Positions 1 to 8,675 of a DNA stretch of 37,042 nucleotides are shown here, in pieces (the stretch's first letter is position 1; the number at the start of each line of letters is the position of its first letter). Origin of the DNA: Tepidisphaeraceae bacterium (GTDB lineage Bacteria; Planctomycetota; Phycisphaerae; Tepidisphaerales; Tepidisphaeraceae); contig JANWHF010000011.1 of NCBI GenBank assembly GCA_025450555.1, forward strand, positions 1 to 37,042, written 5' to 3'. Made by a program: the position numbers and the translations under genes. Under the pieces are notes generated by a model, which was not told the origin of the DNA, ran no database searches, and saw nothing but the letters and a program-made list of their open reading frames with translations.

Positions 1-783
1 CGCGCGCTGATGGCTTTGGAAGTGGCTGCGCTCTCGATGGCATCGGAACAGGAAGCGAAGGCAGTCGCGAAGAGTTCGCTGCACATCACGCTCGACATCG
101 CTGAGCAGTCGATGCAGCGAAAGGCGATCGTCTACGATGGCACCGGCGACGAGCATTACGACGCCGCCAGCGCCCTGATTAAATCCATGCGGGGCAGCGA
201 CCCGGACGCGGCAGTCTACTGGGTGGCTCGCATGCTCGAAGCCGGCGAAGATCCCCGTTTCATCGCCCGGCGAATCGCCATTCTCGCCAGCGAAGACATT
301 GGCAATGCCGACCCGCAGGCCCTGCTCGTAGCGGCGGCAGCATACGACGTCGTCGAGCGCATCGGGATGCCCGAGGCGCAGCTTACTCTTGGCCAGGCCG
401 CCATTTACATGGCCACCGCTCCAAAGTCCAATGCCTCGGCCATAGCCATTTGGGGTGCCATGAAAGATGTCCGCGAAGGACGCACCCTCCCGGTCCCGCT
501 TCACCTCAAAGACACCCATTACAAAGGTGCCAAGCGGCTCGGCCATGGTGCCGACTACAAGTACGCCCATGACTTTGAAGGTGGATTTGTTGGACAGGAC
601 TACCTTGGAGTGGATAAAACTTACTATGAACCAACCGAACGAGGCCACGAGGCGGTATTGAGCAAACGACTGGCGGAGTGGCGTGCCCGAAAAGGCGCGC
701 AAGCCGCGGTCTCGCCCCCGACAGATGAAATAAAACCTACAGACGGCCCGCAACGTTCGGATTCCAAGCGCCCTGAGGCGTGA
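1..783 (+). CDS. rarA: Replication-associated recombination protein A (RarA/MgsA AAA ATPase), C-terminal part, truncated by window edge
   Basis: ORF open from the left edge; family-typical C-terminal segment DGTGDEHYDAASALIKSMRGSDPDAAVYWVARMLEAGEDPRFIARRIAILASEDIGNADPQAL and the PVPLHLKDTHYKGAKRLGHGADYKYAHD tail. Confidence 0.93.
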   Translation, partial: RALMALEVAALSMASEQEAKAVAKSSLHITLDIAEQSMQRKAIVYDGTGDEHYDAASALIKSMRGSDPDAAVYWVARMLEAGEDPRFIARRIAILASEDIGNADPQALLVAAAAYDVVERIGMPEAQLTLGQAAIYMATAPKSNASAIAIWGAMKDVREGRTLPVPLHLKDTHYKGAKRLGHGADYKYAHDFEGGFVGQDYLGVDKTYYEPTERGHEAVLSKRLAEWRARKGAQAAVSPPTDEIKPTDGPQRSDSKRPEA

Positions 784-870
784 AAGATTATCCCCGCCAA
801 AGGCCGAAAGTAGAATAGCGGCCCGGCGTGGAGCGGGGGGCGGGAAAACCGCCGACGAGGAAGCGACGTA

Positions 871-1470
871 ATGATGGATATGAATAGTAAGGCAGTAGTT
901 CGCCGGCAGTTGCGGGATGTCTTGGCGGCTATGAATGATGAGCAGCGTCATGCGCACAGCTTGGCCGCCTGTTCGCTTCTGGCCGCCAGTCCGGAATTCC
1001 GCGCGGCCCGCGTGGTGATGCTTTATCTCTCCACTCCAACTGAAATTGATACGTCTCCCCTCGCACTTAAATGTTGGCAGCAGAATAAGACGGTGGTTGT
1101 CCCGAAGGTCAGCTGGGACCAGCGACGGATGCTGCCCGTTGAAATCACCAGCCTTCAGGCGGGCATGACGATTACCGGCCCCAACATTCGCGAGCCGATT
1201 TCCGGTAAGCCGATTCCTGTCGATCTGATCGATCTGGTGGTCGTGCCCGGCATGGGCTTCACGCGCAAAGGCTATCGCATCGGCCGCGGAATGGGCTTCT
1301 ACGACCGCTTCCTCGCGCAGGCTGAATTTATCGGACTCTCCTGCGGGTTGGCCTTCGAGGAGCAACTCATCGATAACATCCCCGTGCTTGACCACGACAT
1401 GCCCCTGAGTATGCTGGTGACCGACCGAGGGATCCTGCGCTTCGCTTCGCATTGCATCGAGCAGGCTTGA
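871..1470 (+). CDS. 5-formyltetrahydrofolate cyclo-ligase family protein
   Basis: 199 aa; VVVPGMGFTRKGYRIGRGMGFYDRFLA matches the family signature; GAGG upstream of the ATG. Confidence 0.9.
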   Translation: MMDMNSKAVVRRQLRDVLAAMNDEQRHAHSLAACSLLAASPEFRAARVVMLYLSTPTEIDTSPLALKCWQQNKTVVVPKVSWDQRRMLPVEITSLQAGMTITGPNIREPISGKPIPVDLIDLVVVPGMGFTRKGYRIGRGMGFYDRFLAQAEFIGLSCGLAFEEQLIDNIPVLDHDMPLSMLVTDRGILRFASHCIEQA

Positions 1471-1563
1471 GTGGAGAAACGAAGGCGGCGCGATCCTTTG
1501 GATTTGCGGGCCGTATCTCATTCTAAGCCGAATCACTCCCGATGAGAGAACATGGAGGTTCTC

Positions 1564-2808
1564 ATGAGCCGCTACACAGCACGCCGAATCAGCCGACCCT
1601 TGATCGCCGCCCTGGGCGTCACCATTGTTATTGGCGCCGCCGTTTACATTCACAAGCATCACAAGCCGAAGACGGTCGCCACTAATGTCCCGGCAGTTGC
1701 GCAGGCGAGCAAGTCTTCCAACGCCAAGCCGGTCGAGGTCAAACCGATTGACGTGAAGCCCGCGCCGGCCAAACCGACGCCGGTGGTCGTTGAGAAATCT
1801 CCGACCAATTCCGGGGGGCTGCTCGATTCGACTCCTAACACCGGCCTTGTCACGCAGACGCCCACGGCCGCAATGAACACCGCGACCGGCAGCCGAAGCA
1901 TCGCCAACGCCGGCTCGACGACGTCTGCCCCGACCACGCAACCCGATTCGCACGATCCTTCCAACGACACCGCTGTCGCCTCGGTTAACGATGCGCCGCT
2001 CATCCCCGACAACAGCAAGGGTGGCAACGCCTTCCCCGTGTCGGCTGATGACCTGTCCCGGGGACGAAAGGAAAAGGATGCCGGCCATCTGCTGACCGCG
2101 CGGGAATTGATCAACAATTCGCTGCTCTCGGGGCAGTTGAGCGACGGCGACGCCGAAGCGGCGCGCAGCATGCTCAGCGAGCTTTCGCAGGAGATGCTCT
2201 TCACGCGCAAGCAGGTTCCCGGCGACCCGTACACCGATCTCTATCAGATTCAAAACGGCGATCGTCTTTCGCGCATCGCCGATCATCACAGCATCCCCTG
2301 GCCCCTGCTGCTTCGTATCAATGGAATGAGCGACGCTCGCCGGATTCAAGCGGGCCGATCGCTCAAGGTGATCAACGGCCCGTTCCATGCGGTCGTGAAC
2401 AAGAGCAAATTCCGTCTCGATTTGTACCTGGGCAATCCCGGCGGGCCGGGCTCGATGTTCGTCCGCTCGTTCGCGGTGGGCCTGGGTCGAGAAAATTCCA
2501 CGCCGACTGGCCTTTGGGTCGTGCAGCAAGGGAACAAGGCCCACCCCGCCACCTATTACAGCCCGCGCGGCGAAGGCGTCATCGCCGCTAACGATCCCAA
2601 GAATCCGCTGGGCGGATACTGGATGGGCATCACCGGTCTGGAAGGCAATGCCGTCGGTAAATCCTCCTATGGAATCCACGGTACCATCGACCCCGATTCC
2701 ATCGGCAAGCAATCGTCCATGGGCTGCATTCGCCTGGGTCATGAAGACATCGCCTTCCTCTACGACATTCTGGTCGAAGGCAAGAGCAAGGTGATGATCA
2801 AGGATTGA
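1564..2808 (+). CDS. LysM domain + L,D-transpeptidase (YkuD) protein with N-terminal TM and Pro/Lys-rich linker
   Basis: LysM-like YQIQNGDRLSRIADHHSIPWPLLLRINGMSDARRIQAGRSLKVI followed by YkuD motif YGIHGT...SSMGCIRL. Start moved to 1564 because GGAGG (1554-1558) precedes that ATG; the ORF track starts at 1552. Confidence 0.9.
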   Translation: MSRYTARRISRPLIAALGVTIVIGAAVYIHKHHKPKTVATNVPAVAQASKSSNAKPVEVKPIDVKPAPAKPTPVVVEKSPTNSGGLLDSTPNTGLVTQTPTAAMNTATGSRSIANAGSTTSAPTTQPDSHDPSNDTAVASVNDAPLIPDNSKGGNAFPVSADDLSRGRKEKDAGHLLTARELINNSLLSGQLSDGDAEAARSMLSELSQEMLFTRKQVPGDPYTDLYQIQNGDRLSRIADHHSIPWPLLLRINGMSDARRIQAGRSLKVINGPFHAVVNKSKFRLDLYLGNPGGPGSMFVRSFAVGLGRENSTPTGLWVVQQGNKAHPATYYSPRGEGVIAANDPKNPLGGYWMGITGLEGNAVGKSSYGIHGTIDPDSIGKQSSMGCIRLGHEDIAFLYDILVEGKSKVMIKD

Positions 2809-2824
2809 GCTGCCTGTTCTGCAA

Positions 2825-3799
2825 TTACCATTCATATACCCACGCGTAGGTCGTATACGTCGTGGCTTTCGGGTTGCCAAAGACATGATTGCCGGCTTTC
2901 TCGCCGCATCGACAAGTCAGGCGCAATCCCTTCTGGAAGAAAATCGGATCGTCGTCGTGGAAGCGGTAGGCCGAGAAGCTGTGGTCCTTGGGATCAAAAT
3001 GCGTCAGCCCTGAAATCGGCGTGTGGTATCGGCCGCGATCGAAGTAGTAAGTCCCCAGGAAATAATCCTCGAGCCCCGATGAAAGCATCAGCGGCTCTTT
3101 TTCACCGTTCAGGTAGCCGCGCATCTGCGCCTCGAGATAGTTGAAATTCCCGTCCGCGCATCGCGCCGCAATCACCACCAGGTATAGCGCCCCAGCCTTG
3201 GACGAATTGCACAGATCAAATTCCTCCAGCGGCTGCGCGGTGTAATCCTCGCGTTTGTACAGATGCAGTCGCGCCTGCGGCGGCAGCTTCACGCCGCCCA
3301 CGGTGATCGGCAGATTCTCGGTCCCGCGGATGATCCACCAGAAATCGGGATTGCCGGCGATTCCTTTGCCCATCTGCGCCGTTACGCGAATGCCATTGGA
3401 GAAGGGAACGCGGAAGGTGTTGTAGATTCCGTTGCCGTGGCCGATCTTTCCCATGCGGGCGATGCCCCAGGGCGCATCCTGATCGCCAAAGCCGATGCCG
3501 TGGCCCATCCCCAATTCCATGTCAATTGAGGCATTGGCTTCGCCATCGACGTAAACGCGGATGCGGGTCTTCTCCCAGCCATTGAAGTTGCCGCCGAACC
3601 ACATGTGCGTCAGGCAGCCTGCGCCTTCGCGCTGGGAAAGCAGGCCCTCCTTTCCATCCGCCATCGGCCGCAGTTCCTTGCCGGCGGTGCCGAAGGTTTT
3701 GAGCAAGGAGAGATCGTCGACCTGCTGCGCCTGCGCGCTTTGGCAGGTCACCGTGGATATCAATGCGAGCGCGCCCAGAAGAATCGAAAGAGCCTTCAT
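2825..3799 (-). CDS. DUF2961 domain protein (GH172-like), secreted
   Basis: 324 aa with signal-like N-terminus MKALSILLGALALISTVTCQSAQA; GLEDYFLGTYYFDRGRYHTPISGLTHFD...FSAYRFHDDDPIFFQKGL is typical of DUF2961. The longer track ORF (to 4324) only extends through the upstream gene out of frame. Confidence 0.85.
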   Translation of the reverse strand: MKALSILLGALALISTVTCQSAQAQQVDDLSLLKTFGTAGKELRPMADGKEGLLSQREGAGCLTHMWFGGNFNGWEKTRIRVYVDGEANASIDMELGMGHGIGFGDQDAPWGIARMGKIGHGNGIYNTFRVPFSNGIRVTAQMGKGIAGNPDFWWIIRGTENLPITVGGVKLPPQARLHLYKREDYTAQPLEEFDLCNSSKAGALYLVVIAARCADGNFNYLEAQMRGYLNGEKEPLMLSSGLEDYFLGTYYFDRGRYHTPISGLTHFDPKDHSFSAYRFHDDDPIFFQKGLRLTCRCGEKAGNHVFGNPKATTYTTYAWVYEW

Positions 3800-5082
3800 G
3801 TCTGTCCTCCATCCGCAAGAAGCGAAAAATGTTGGCGAGGCGGAACGATCGCGCGATACTGATTGAACCAGACGAAAAAGTCGAACAATCGCAGCCGCCA
3901 GCGAAGGGCAAAAGGCGGCTTGGGAAATACATGCCCCGCCAGGATCGAAAGCACCGCGCGATGCACCTGCATCGGCCCCCGCCCGTTGAGAAACAGCTCG
4001 CGGAAGGAATGCTGGTAATACTGGCGGATCAATTTGAAATAGACGCGCGTGCCGCCGTCGACGAAACGGATGTATCGCTTGCGCGCCGAGGCATGTGAGC
4101 TTTTCCCCTTCAGGATTCCGACGACTGCTCGTGCCGCTTCGCGGGCCGCGAGCATGCTCAAACAGACACCGGTCGAAAAAATAGGATCCAGAAAAGCGGC
4201 TGCATCCCCAATCAAAAAATAGCCCGGCCCCGCATAGGGCCGGCAGGCATAGCTGAAATCGGCGATGACCTGATTGGTGGATGGGCCGGTGGCATTGTTC
4301 ATCCGATCTGCAATGGCCGGACATCGTTTAATCGACCATTCCAGCATTCGATCTGCTGATATGCCAATCTGTCTTGCAAGCCCACTATTTGCAACAAATC
4401 CGATGCTCGTCTGCTTTTGGTTTATCGGAATCGCCCAGAACCAGCCCTCCTCGCACATGACGATCAGCGGATACCCCTCTTCGGTGCCCGGGCGCCGCTT
4501 CACATTTTCAAAATGCTCGAAATAGGCCACCTTCTGAAATATCGCATCGGCATAGGTCTTCCTGATGCGAAGATGCCGGGCCACCACCGTCGCCTGCCCG
4601 CTGGCGTCCAGCAAGTACCGGCCCCGGATGACGCCATCATCCGTCTCCACCGCGACATCATTATCCGCGAGAGTTTGAATCGATTTGACGCTCGTCCTCT
4701 CCCGCACCTCCGCTCCACGTGCCTTGGCCTGCTCGATGAGCATCGCATCGAATCCCGCTCGCTCCACATTGTAAGTCGGCGCGCCAGGAAGCAATCCCAA
4801 ATCAAACGGGAAGCAGGTTCCCTCCATCTCATGCCCCATCGAAAACTCGATCCCCAGCTTGCTCACGCAAGGGACCGATTTCATCGCGTCGCCCAATCCC
4901 AGCTCTTCGATGAGCGATCCATTTCTCGGCAGAAGCGATTCTCCAATTCGAAATCGCGGGAAACTCGATTTCTCCAGGATCAGCACCCGCAACCCCGCCT
5001 GCGCGCAGACCATTCCTGCCGTCGCCCCACCCGGGCCGGCTCCGATCACAATCGCGTCAAAAATGGGCGTCGAAGAAATCAA
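3796..5082 (-). CDS. FAD-dependent monooxygenase of the tryptophan-halogenase-like family (putative flavin-dependent halogenase)
   Basis: 428 aa; GAGPGGA Rossmann motif, FRIGESLLP, GWFWAIP (WxWxIP) and FLDPIFSTG (FxxPxxSxG). Stop overlaps the next start as ATGA (3796-3799). Confidence 0.85.
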   Translation of the reverse strand: MISSTPIFDAIVIGAGPGGATAGMVCAQAGLRVLILEKSSFPRFRIGESLLPRNGSLIEELGLGDAMKSVPCVSKLGIEFSMGHEMEGTCFPFDLGLLPGAPTYNVERAGFDAMLIEQAKARGAEVRERTSVKSIQTLADNDVAVETDDGVIRGRYLLDASGQATVVARHLRIRKTYADAIFQKVAYFEHFENVKRRPGTEEGYPLIVMCEEGWFWAIPINQKQTSIGFVANSGLARQIGISADRMLEWSIKRCPAIADRMNNATGPSTNQVIADFSYACRPYAGPGYFLIGDAAAFLDPIFSTGVCLSMLAAREAARAVVGILKGKSSHASARKRYIRFVDGGTRVYFKLIRQYYQHSFRELFLNGRGPMQVHRAVLSILAGHVFPKPPFALRWRLRLFDFFVWFNQYRAIVPPRQHFSLLADGGQT

Positions 5083-5106
5083 ATGTCATCCCGCCATCGC
5101 CCTGCG

Positions 5107-5239
5107 TGCATCACAATGCATCAAAGACAACATTTTTGATGCACGGATGATGCATCACTCGAAAGGGTTCACCCGCGAAATTCGCCTGATTTCGAGGGTT
5201 GCGTTGCCGTCATGCATCAAAATGCATCGTTTTGCATCA
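5107..5239. promoter_or_regulatory. Array of TGCATCA/TGATGCA heptamers, candidate operator
   Basis: TGCATCA at 5107, 5117, 5151, 5213, 5233; TGCATCG at 5223; inverse TGATGCA at 5137 and 5148 (forming palindrome TGATGCATCA 5148-5157). Spacing is exactly 10 bp for 5107/5117 and for 5213/5223/5233. Confidence 0.6.
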
Positions 5240-5597
5240 CTTTTTCGATTTTTCTCCTTCTTCGCCCGGATTTAACATTTCGCACCTCACCAGAACGCAG
5301 CAATTGTTGCAATATCACCGACATCGAGTGTCGAGCTGTGCTGTCGCCTGCTGCGGCCTGGCACACTTTCTCGCCTCGCTCATGTGACGAAACCTCTGGG
5401 AACTGAACCGAGCTCTGTTGCTTGGCCAACTCCGTCTTACCCATGCAGTCGCTCATAGATACTTCCCCGAACCAAGACCAATTAATCACTGCACGATAAT
5501 ACCCAAACATAGTGCGAACATCAACTTTATTCCGAACATTTTTTGTGGATTTTTTGCGATTGTATCATCAATTGCAGAAATGAGTTGTGAGAGTGAA

Positions 5598-5763
5598 CGC
5601 AGCGCCCCACGGCGTTGCGGGACGGCAGATTCTACTGGAAGAACCATATCCCACACGACTTCTTGGTGTGCTGCAGGCCCTGCAGTCGATTCAACCTGTT
5701 GTCGAGCTGATAATTCACGCCCTGGCACGACTGCGCCACCGCCTCTTGTCCTGCGATATCGCA
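5598..5763 (+). other. Inverted-repeat-rich leader region (candidate structured RNA or cis-regulatory leader)
   Basis: CGCAGCGCC-CCAC-GGCGTTGCG (5598-5619, 9-bp stem with one GU), CACAC-N9-GTGTG, CTGCAG-GCC-CTGCAG, and TGCGATATCGCA (5752-5763), immediately before the start codon at 5769. Confidence 0.35.
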
Positions 5764-5768
5764 TCCTG

Positions 5769-7364
5769 ATGATGTGCGGCATGCGGGACACAATCGTCGG
5801 CAATTTCATCGGTTTTTTCGTTCTGGTTCTGGTTCTATCCACGGGCGCCTGGGCGCAGGAGCGGGCGAGTGGTTATTTCGCGATTCAGGTGGTAGACGAC
5901 CAGACGGGGCGCGGCGTGCCGCTGGTGCAACTGCAGACAACGAGCATGGTGTCGTATTACACCGATTCCAGTGGGCTGGTGGCGTTTGATGAGCCGGGGC
6001 TGATGAACCGGAAGGTGTGGTTTGGCGTCGATAGTCCGGGATACGAGTACCCGGCCGATTTCCTGGGCAGCCGGGGGGTTTCGCTGGAGACCAGGCCGGG
6101 CGGAAGCGCGACGATCAAGATCAAGCGGCTCAACATTGCCGAGCGGCTGTATCGCATGACGGGTCAGGGGATTTATCGCGACACGGTGATGCTGGGTCGC
6201 AAGGCGCCGATTTCTGAGCCGTTGCTCAACGCGCAGGTGACGGGGCAGGACAGCGTTCTCAATGCCATCTATGAGGGGAAGCTTTATTGGTTTTACGGGG
6301 ACACGGGTCGAATTTCGTATGCCTTGGGCAACTTCTCGACGACCGGGGCGACGACCGAACTTCCGGCCGCCATCGATCCGTCGGTCGGATTCAATTTGCA
6401 CTACTTCGCCGGCAAAGACGGCTTCGTGCGGCCGATGGCGCCGATGAAAGGCGAGGGCGTGGTCTGGGTCGGCGGGATCGTCGTGCTTTCCGACGAATCG
6501 GGCCACGAGCGCATGCTCGGTTTTTTCCAGCGACGGCGCGGGATGGGGGCTGTGCTCGAAAACGGGTTTATCGTTTTCAACGATCAGAAGGAGCAGTTCG
6601 ACAAGCTGACGGATGTTCCGATCGATCCTCCCATCGAGCCCACCGGCACGGGTATGCCGCTCCGCGTGAAAGAGAAGGGAGGGACCGAATATGTCGTCTT
6701 CACCGCGCCGTACCCTGCGTTGCGGGTCAAGGCGGACATGAATTCTTACGTGAACTTGAGCGGTTACGAAGGGTTCACCTGTCTCAAGCCCGGGACTCAT
6801 TTCAACTCAGCGGCATCTGCCGAGCTGGATCGGGATTCGAATGGGAAGCTCACCTGGGGCTGGAAGCGAGATACGTCGCCGTTGAACCCGATGGAGCAGG
6901 AGAAGTTGATCGCTGCGGGGAAGATGAAGCGTGACGAGTCGCCGCAGCGATTGCAGGATGTCGAAACGGGCAAGCCGGTGCTGATCAACAACTGCTCCTG
7001 CTTCTGGAATGAGTATCGCAAGAAATACGTAATGATCGCGTGTCAGTCGTTAGGTGCGACCGTGCTTGGAGAGATCTGGTACAGCGAGTCGGATCATCCG
7101 GAGGGGCCGTGGGTGAATGCCCGCAAGATTATCACCCACGTCGATCAGAAGAACGGCCCGCACGATTTTTACAACGTGACGCAGCACCCGTTCTTTGACC
7201 GTGAAGGCGGCCGGGTGATTTATCTCGAAGGGACATATGTCAACACGTTTTCGGGCAATCCCCGTGTCACGCCTTATTATGAATACAACCAAATCATGTA
7301 CCGCCTGGATTTGAGCGATCCGAGGTTGAAGTTGACCGGCGCGAGCGCGACGGAAAGAAAATGA
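5769..7364 (+). CDS. Secreted hypothetical protein, beta-propeller/glycosidase-like
   Basis: Signal-peptide-like MRDTIVGNFIGFFVLVLVLSTGAWAQ; repeated Trp/Tyr-rich blade-like segments (GKLYWFYGDTGRISYALGNF, EYRKKYVMIACQS, GEIWYSESDHPEGPW). ATGs at 5769, 5772 and 5781 are possible starts; the track start at 5418 lacks a coding-like N-terminus. Confidence 0.75.
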   Translation: MMCGMRDTIVGNFIGFFVLVLVLSTGAWAQERASGYFAIQVVDDQTGRGVPLVQLQTTSMVSYYTDSSGLVAFDEPGLMNRKVWFGVDSPGYEYPADFLGSRGVSLETRPGGSATIKIKRLNIAERLYRMTGQGIYRDTVMLGRKAPISEPLLNAQVTGQDSVLNAIYEGKLYWFYGDTGRISYALGNFSTTGATTELPAAIDPSVGFNLHYFAGKDGFVRPMAPMKGEGVVWVGGIVVLSDESGHERMLGFFQRRRGMGAVLENGFIVFNDQKEQFDKLTDVPIDPPIEPTGTGMPLRVKEKGGTEYVVFTAPYPALRVKADMNSYVNLSGYEGFTCLKPGTHFNSAASAELDRDSNGKLTWGWKRDTSPLNPMEQEKLIAAGKMKRDESPQRLQDVETGKPVLINNCSCFWNEYRKKYVMIACQSLGATVLGEIWYSESDHPEGPWVNARKIITHVDQKNGPHDFYNVTQHPFFDREGGRVIYLEGTYVNTFSGNPRVTPYYEYNQIMYRLDLSDPRLKLTGASATERK

Positions 7365-7426
7365 AGTGGGCGGGCGCATTGTTCAAACCGCGTTTGCAGT
7401 TTCGCGCTTGACCCTCAAGGCCCCTT

Positions 7427-7538
7427 CTGTCCACGCCGGGGCAAAGGGTACTCCCGTCGCCCCGGATCTGCGTGCGCTTCTCAATGCGCGTTCGGAGATC
7501 CGGGGCGGCGCGAGTAGGCTTTGCCCCGGCGTGGACAG
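7427..7538. repeat. Long imperfect palindrome / giant stem-loop, candidate non-autonomous repeat element
   Basis: CTGTCCACGCCGGGGCAAAG (7427-7446) is perfectly complementary to CTTTGCCCCGGCGTGGACAG (7519-7538); pairing continues inward as TACTCCCGTCGCCCCGGATCT / AGATCCGGGGCGGCGCGAGTA with few mismatches. Confidence 0.75.
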
Positions 7539-7581
7539 CAAGCACCTTTTATTGGTCGAGTGAAAACAGCAACCACAATGA

Positions 7582-7617
7582 TTACGCCTTCCTGATCTTG
7601 CGACCGGGAAGGCGTAA
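7582..7617 (-). terminator. Stem-loop downstream of the 7647-8675 gene, possible terminator
   Basis: TTACGCCTTCC (7582-7592) / GGAAGGCGTAA (7607-7617), perfect 11-bp stem about 30 nt past the minus-strand stop; only a weak T-rich tail. Confidence 0.45.
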
Positions 7618-7646
7618 GCGACAGGACTGCTTCTGGGACCGCGCGG

Positions 7647-8675
7647 TTACTTGCGCGGGCCGTTGTGCCCGGCGGCGGGGACAGCCTGGGGCGTGGGCAT
7701 GGTCGGCTCATTGACGGTAACTACTTCGCCGTCGGAGCGGATCCACATATCGACGCGTTGCTGGCCGGCCATTTCGTTCACACGATAGATGCGGTCTTCG
7801 CCGCGCTGGAAGGATGTAAATTTGTCGGCGTGGAAGAGCGTTGCCAGGGCCGATTGAACCGTCTGCGGAAGCTCATTGCGCGCCACGCCGACGCGATATT
7901 GCGGCACATCGCCTGCCGCGTTCATGATGACGAAACCTTCGCCGATGCGATTGCGCGAGCGGATGAAGTAGTAGCCGGGTGTGTCTGGATCAGGCTCGAT
8001 CGACTGGAGCTGGTCCTGATTGAAGGCTTTTGCAAACCGCTCGCGGACCTGCTGCTCTTCATTGGGATTGGCGGCGCGGCGTTCTTTTGCGGGCGTCTTG
8101 CGCTCGACGCTCTTTTGTTCGGCCGAATTCCCGGCGAGATTCAGCCTGGCATCGCGGATGGCTTGATTGAGGGCGTTTTTCTTACCCTTGGTGGGCTTTG
8201 CATTGGCAGGGCCGGCTTCCTCTTCGCCAATCCATTCGATGTCAAGGATTTTTCCAGTTGTATCCATATCGACCGTGTAGGGGCGATTGCCAATGTTGAA
8301 AAGCGCGTAGTAGCGGCGGGATGAGATCATGTTGACCATCTGCGGCGGGCTTTGGAACAGTTGCTGGACCAGCTCCGCCACCGCCGGCGGAAGCGCGGCG
8401 GCGGGCTCCGCGCGGCCGACATCAATCAAATCGCCGCTGCCGGTGACGGTGGCATTGGCTTCGCCATTGCGGTCATCGACGGCCGCCGTGAAAACGCGCA
8501 CGCCGTTGACGTTGCGCTCTTCGTAAATGCGGATCTTGGCGGTGTTGCCGTAGGCGTTGTGCAAGGCCTGCTCGGCAGCAGCACGTCCGGGATCGCTTGC
8601 GGGGGGCGGCGCTGCAGTCGCGATTGCGGTCAGCGTCCCCATTGCCAGCACGGCGCTCCAAATCTTCGCCTTCAT
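7647..8675 (-). CDS. Secreted hypothetical protein with PepSY-like repeats
   Basis: 342 aa, signal peptide MKAKIWSAVLAMGTLTAIATA; repeated YALFNIGNRPYTVDMDTTGKILDIEW and YRVNEMAGQQRVDMWIRSDGEVV segments. Confidence 0.75.
   Translation of the reverse strand: MKAKIWSAVLAMGTLTAIATAAPPPASDPGRAAAEQALHNAYGNTAKIRIYEERNVNGVRVFTAAVDDRNGEANATVTGSGDLIDVGRAEPAAALPPAVAELVQQLFQSPPQMVNMISSRRYYALFNIGNRPYTVDMDTTGKILDIEWIGEEEAGPANAKPTKGKKNALNQAIRDARLNLAGNSAEQKSVERKTPAKERRAANPNEEQQVRERFAKAFNQDQLQSIEPDPDTPGYYFIRSRNRIGEGFVIMNAAGDVPQYRVGVARNELPQTVQSALATLFHADKFTSFQRGEDRIYRVNEMAGQQRVDMWIRSDGEVVTVNEPTMPTPQAVPAAGHNGPRK

Noticed and set aside
3800-4324. N-terminal extension of the DUF2961 ORF
   Set aside because: Lies entirely within the halogenase-like gene in another frame; signal peptide and ATGA overlap place the start at 3799.
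5107-5239. Heptamer array as a CRISPR array or DnaA box cluster
   Set aside because: Units are 7 bp with 3-bp gaps, far too short for CRISPR repeats, and TGCATCA does not match the DnaA box TTATNCACA.
5418-5768. N-terminal extension of the secreted propeller ORF
   Set aside because: Cys/Ser/Arg-rich, non-protein-like translation; a clear signal peptide begins at 5769-5781, and the segment is rich in inverted repeats.
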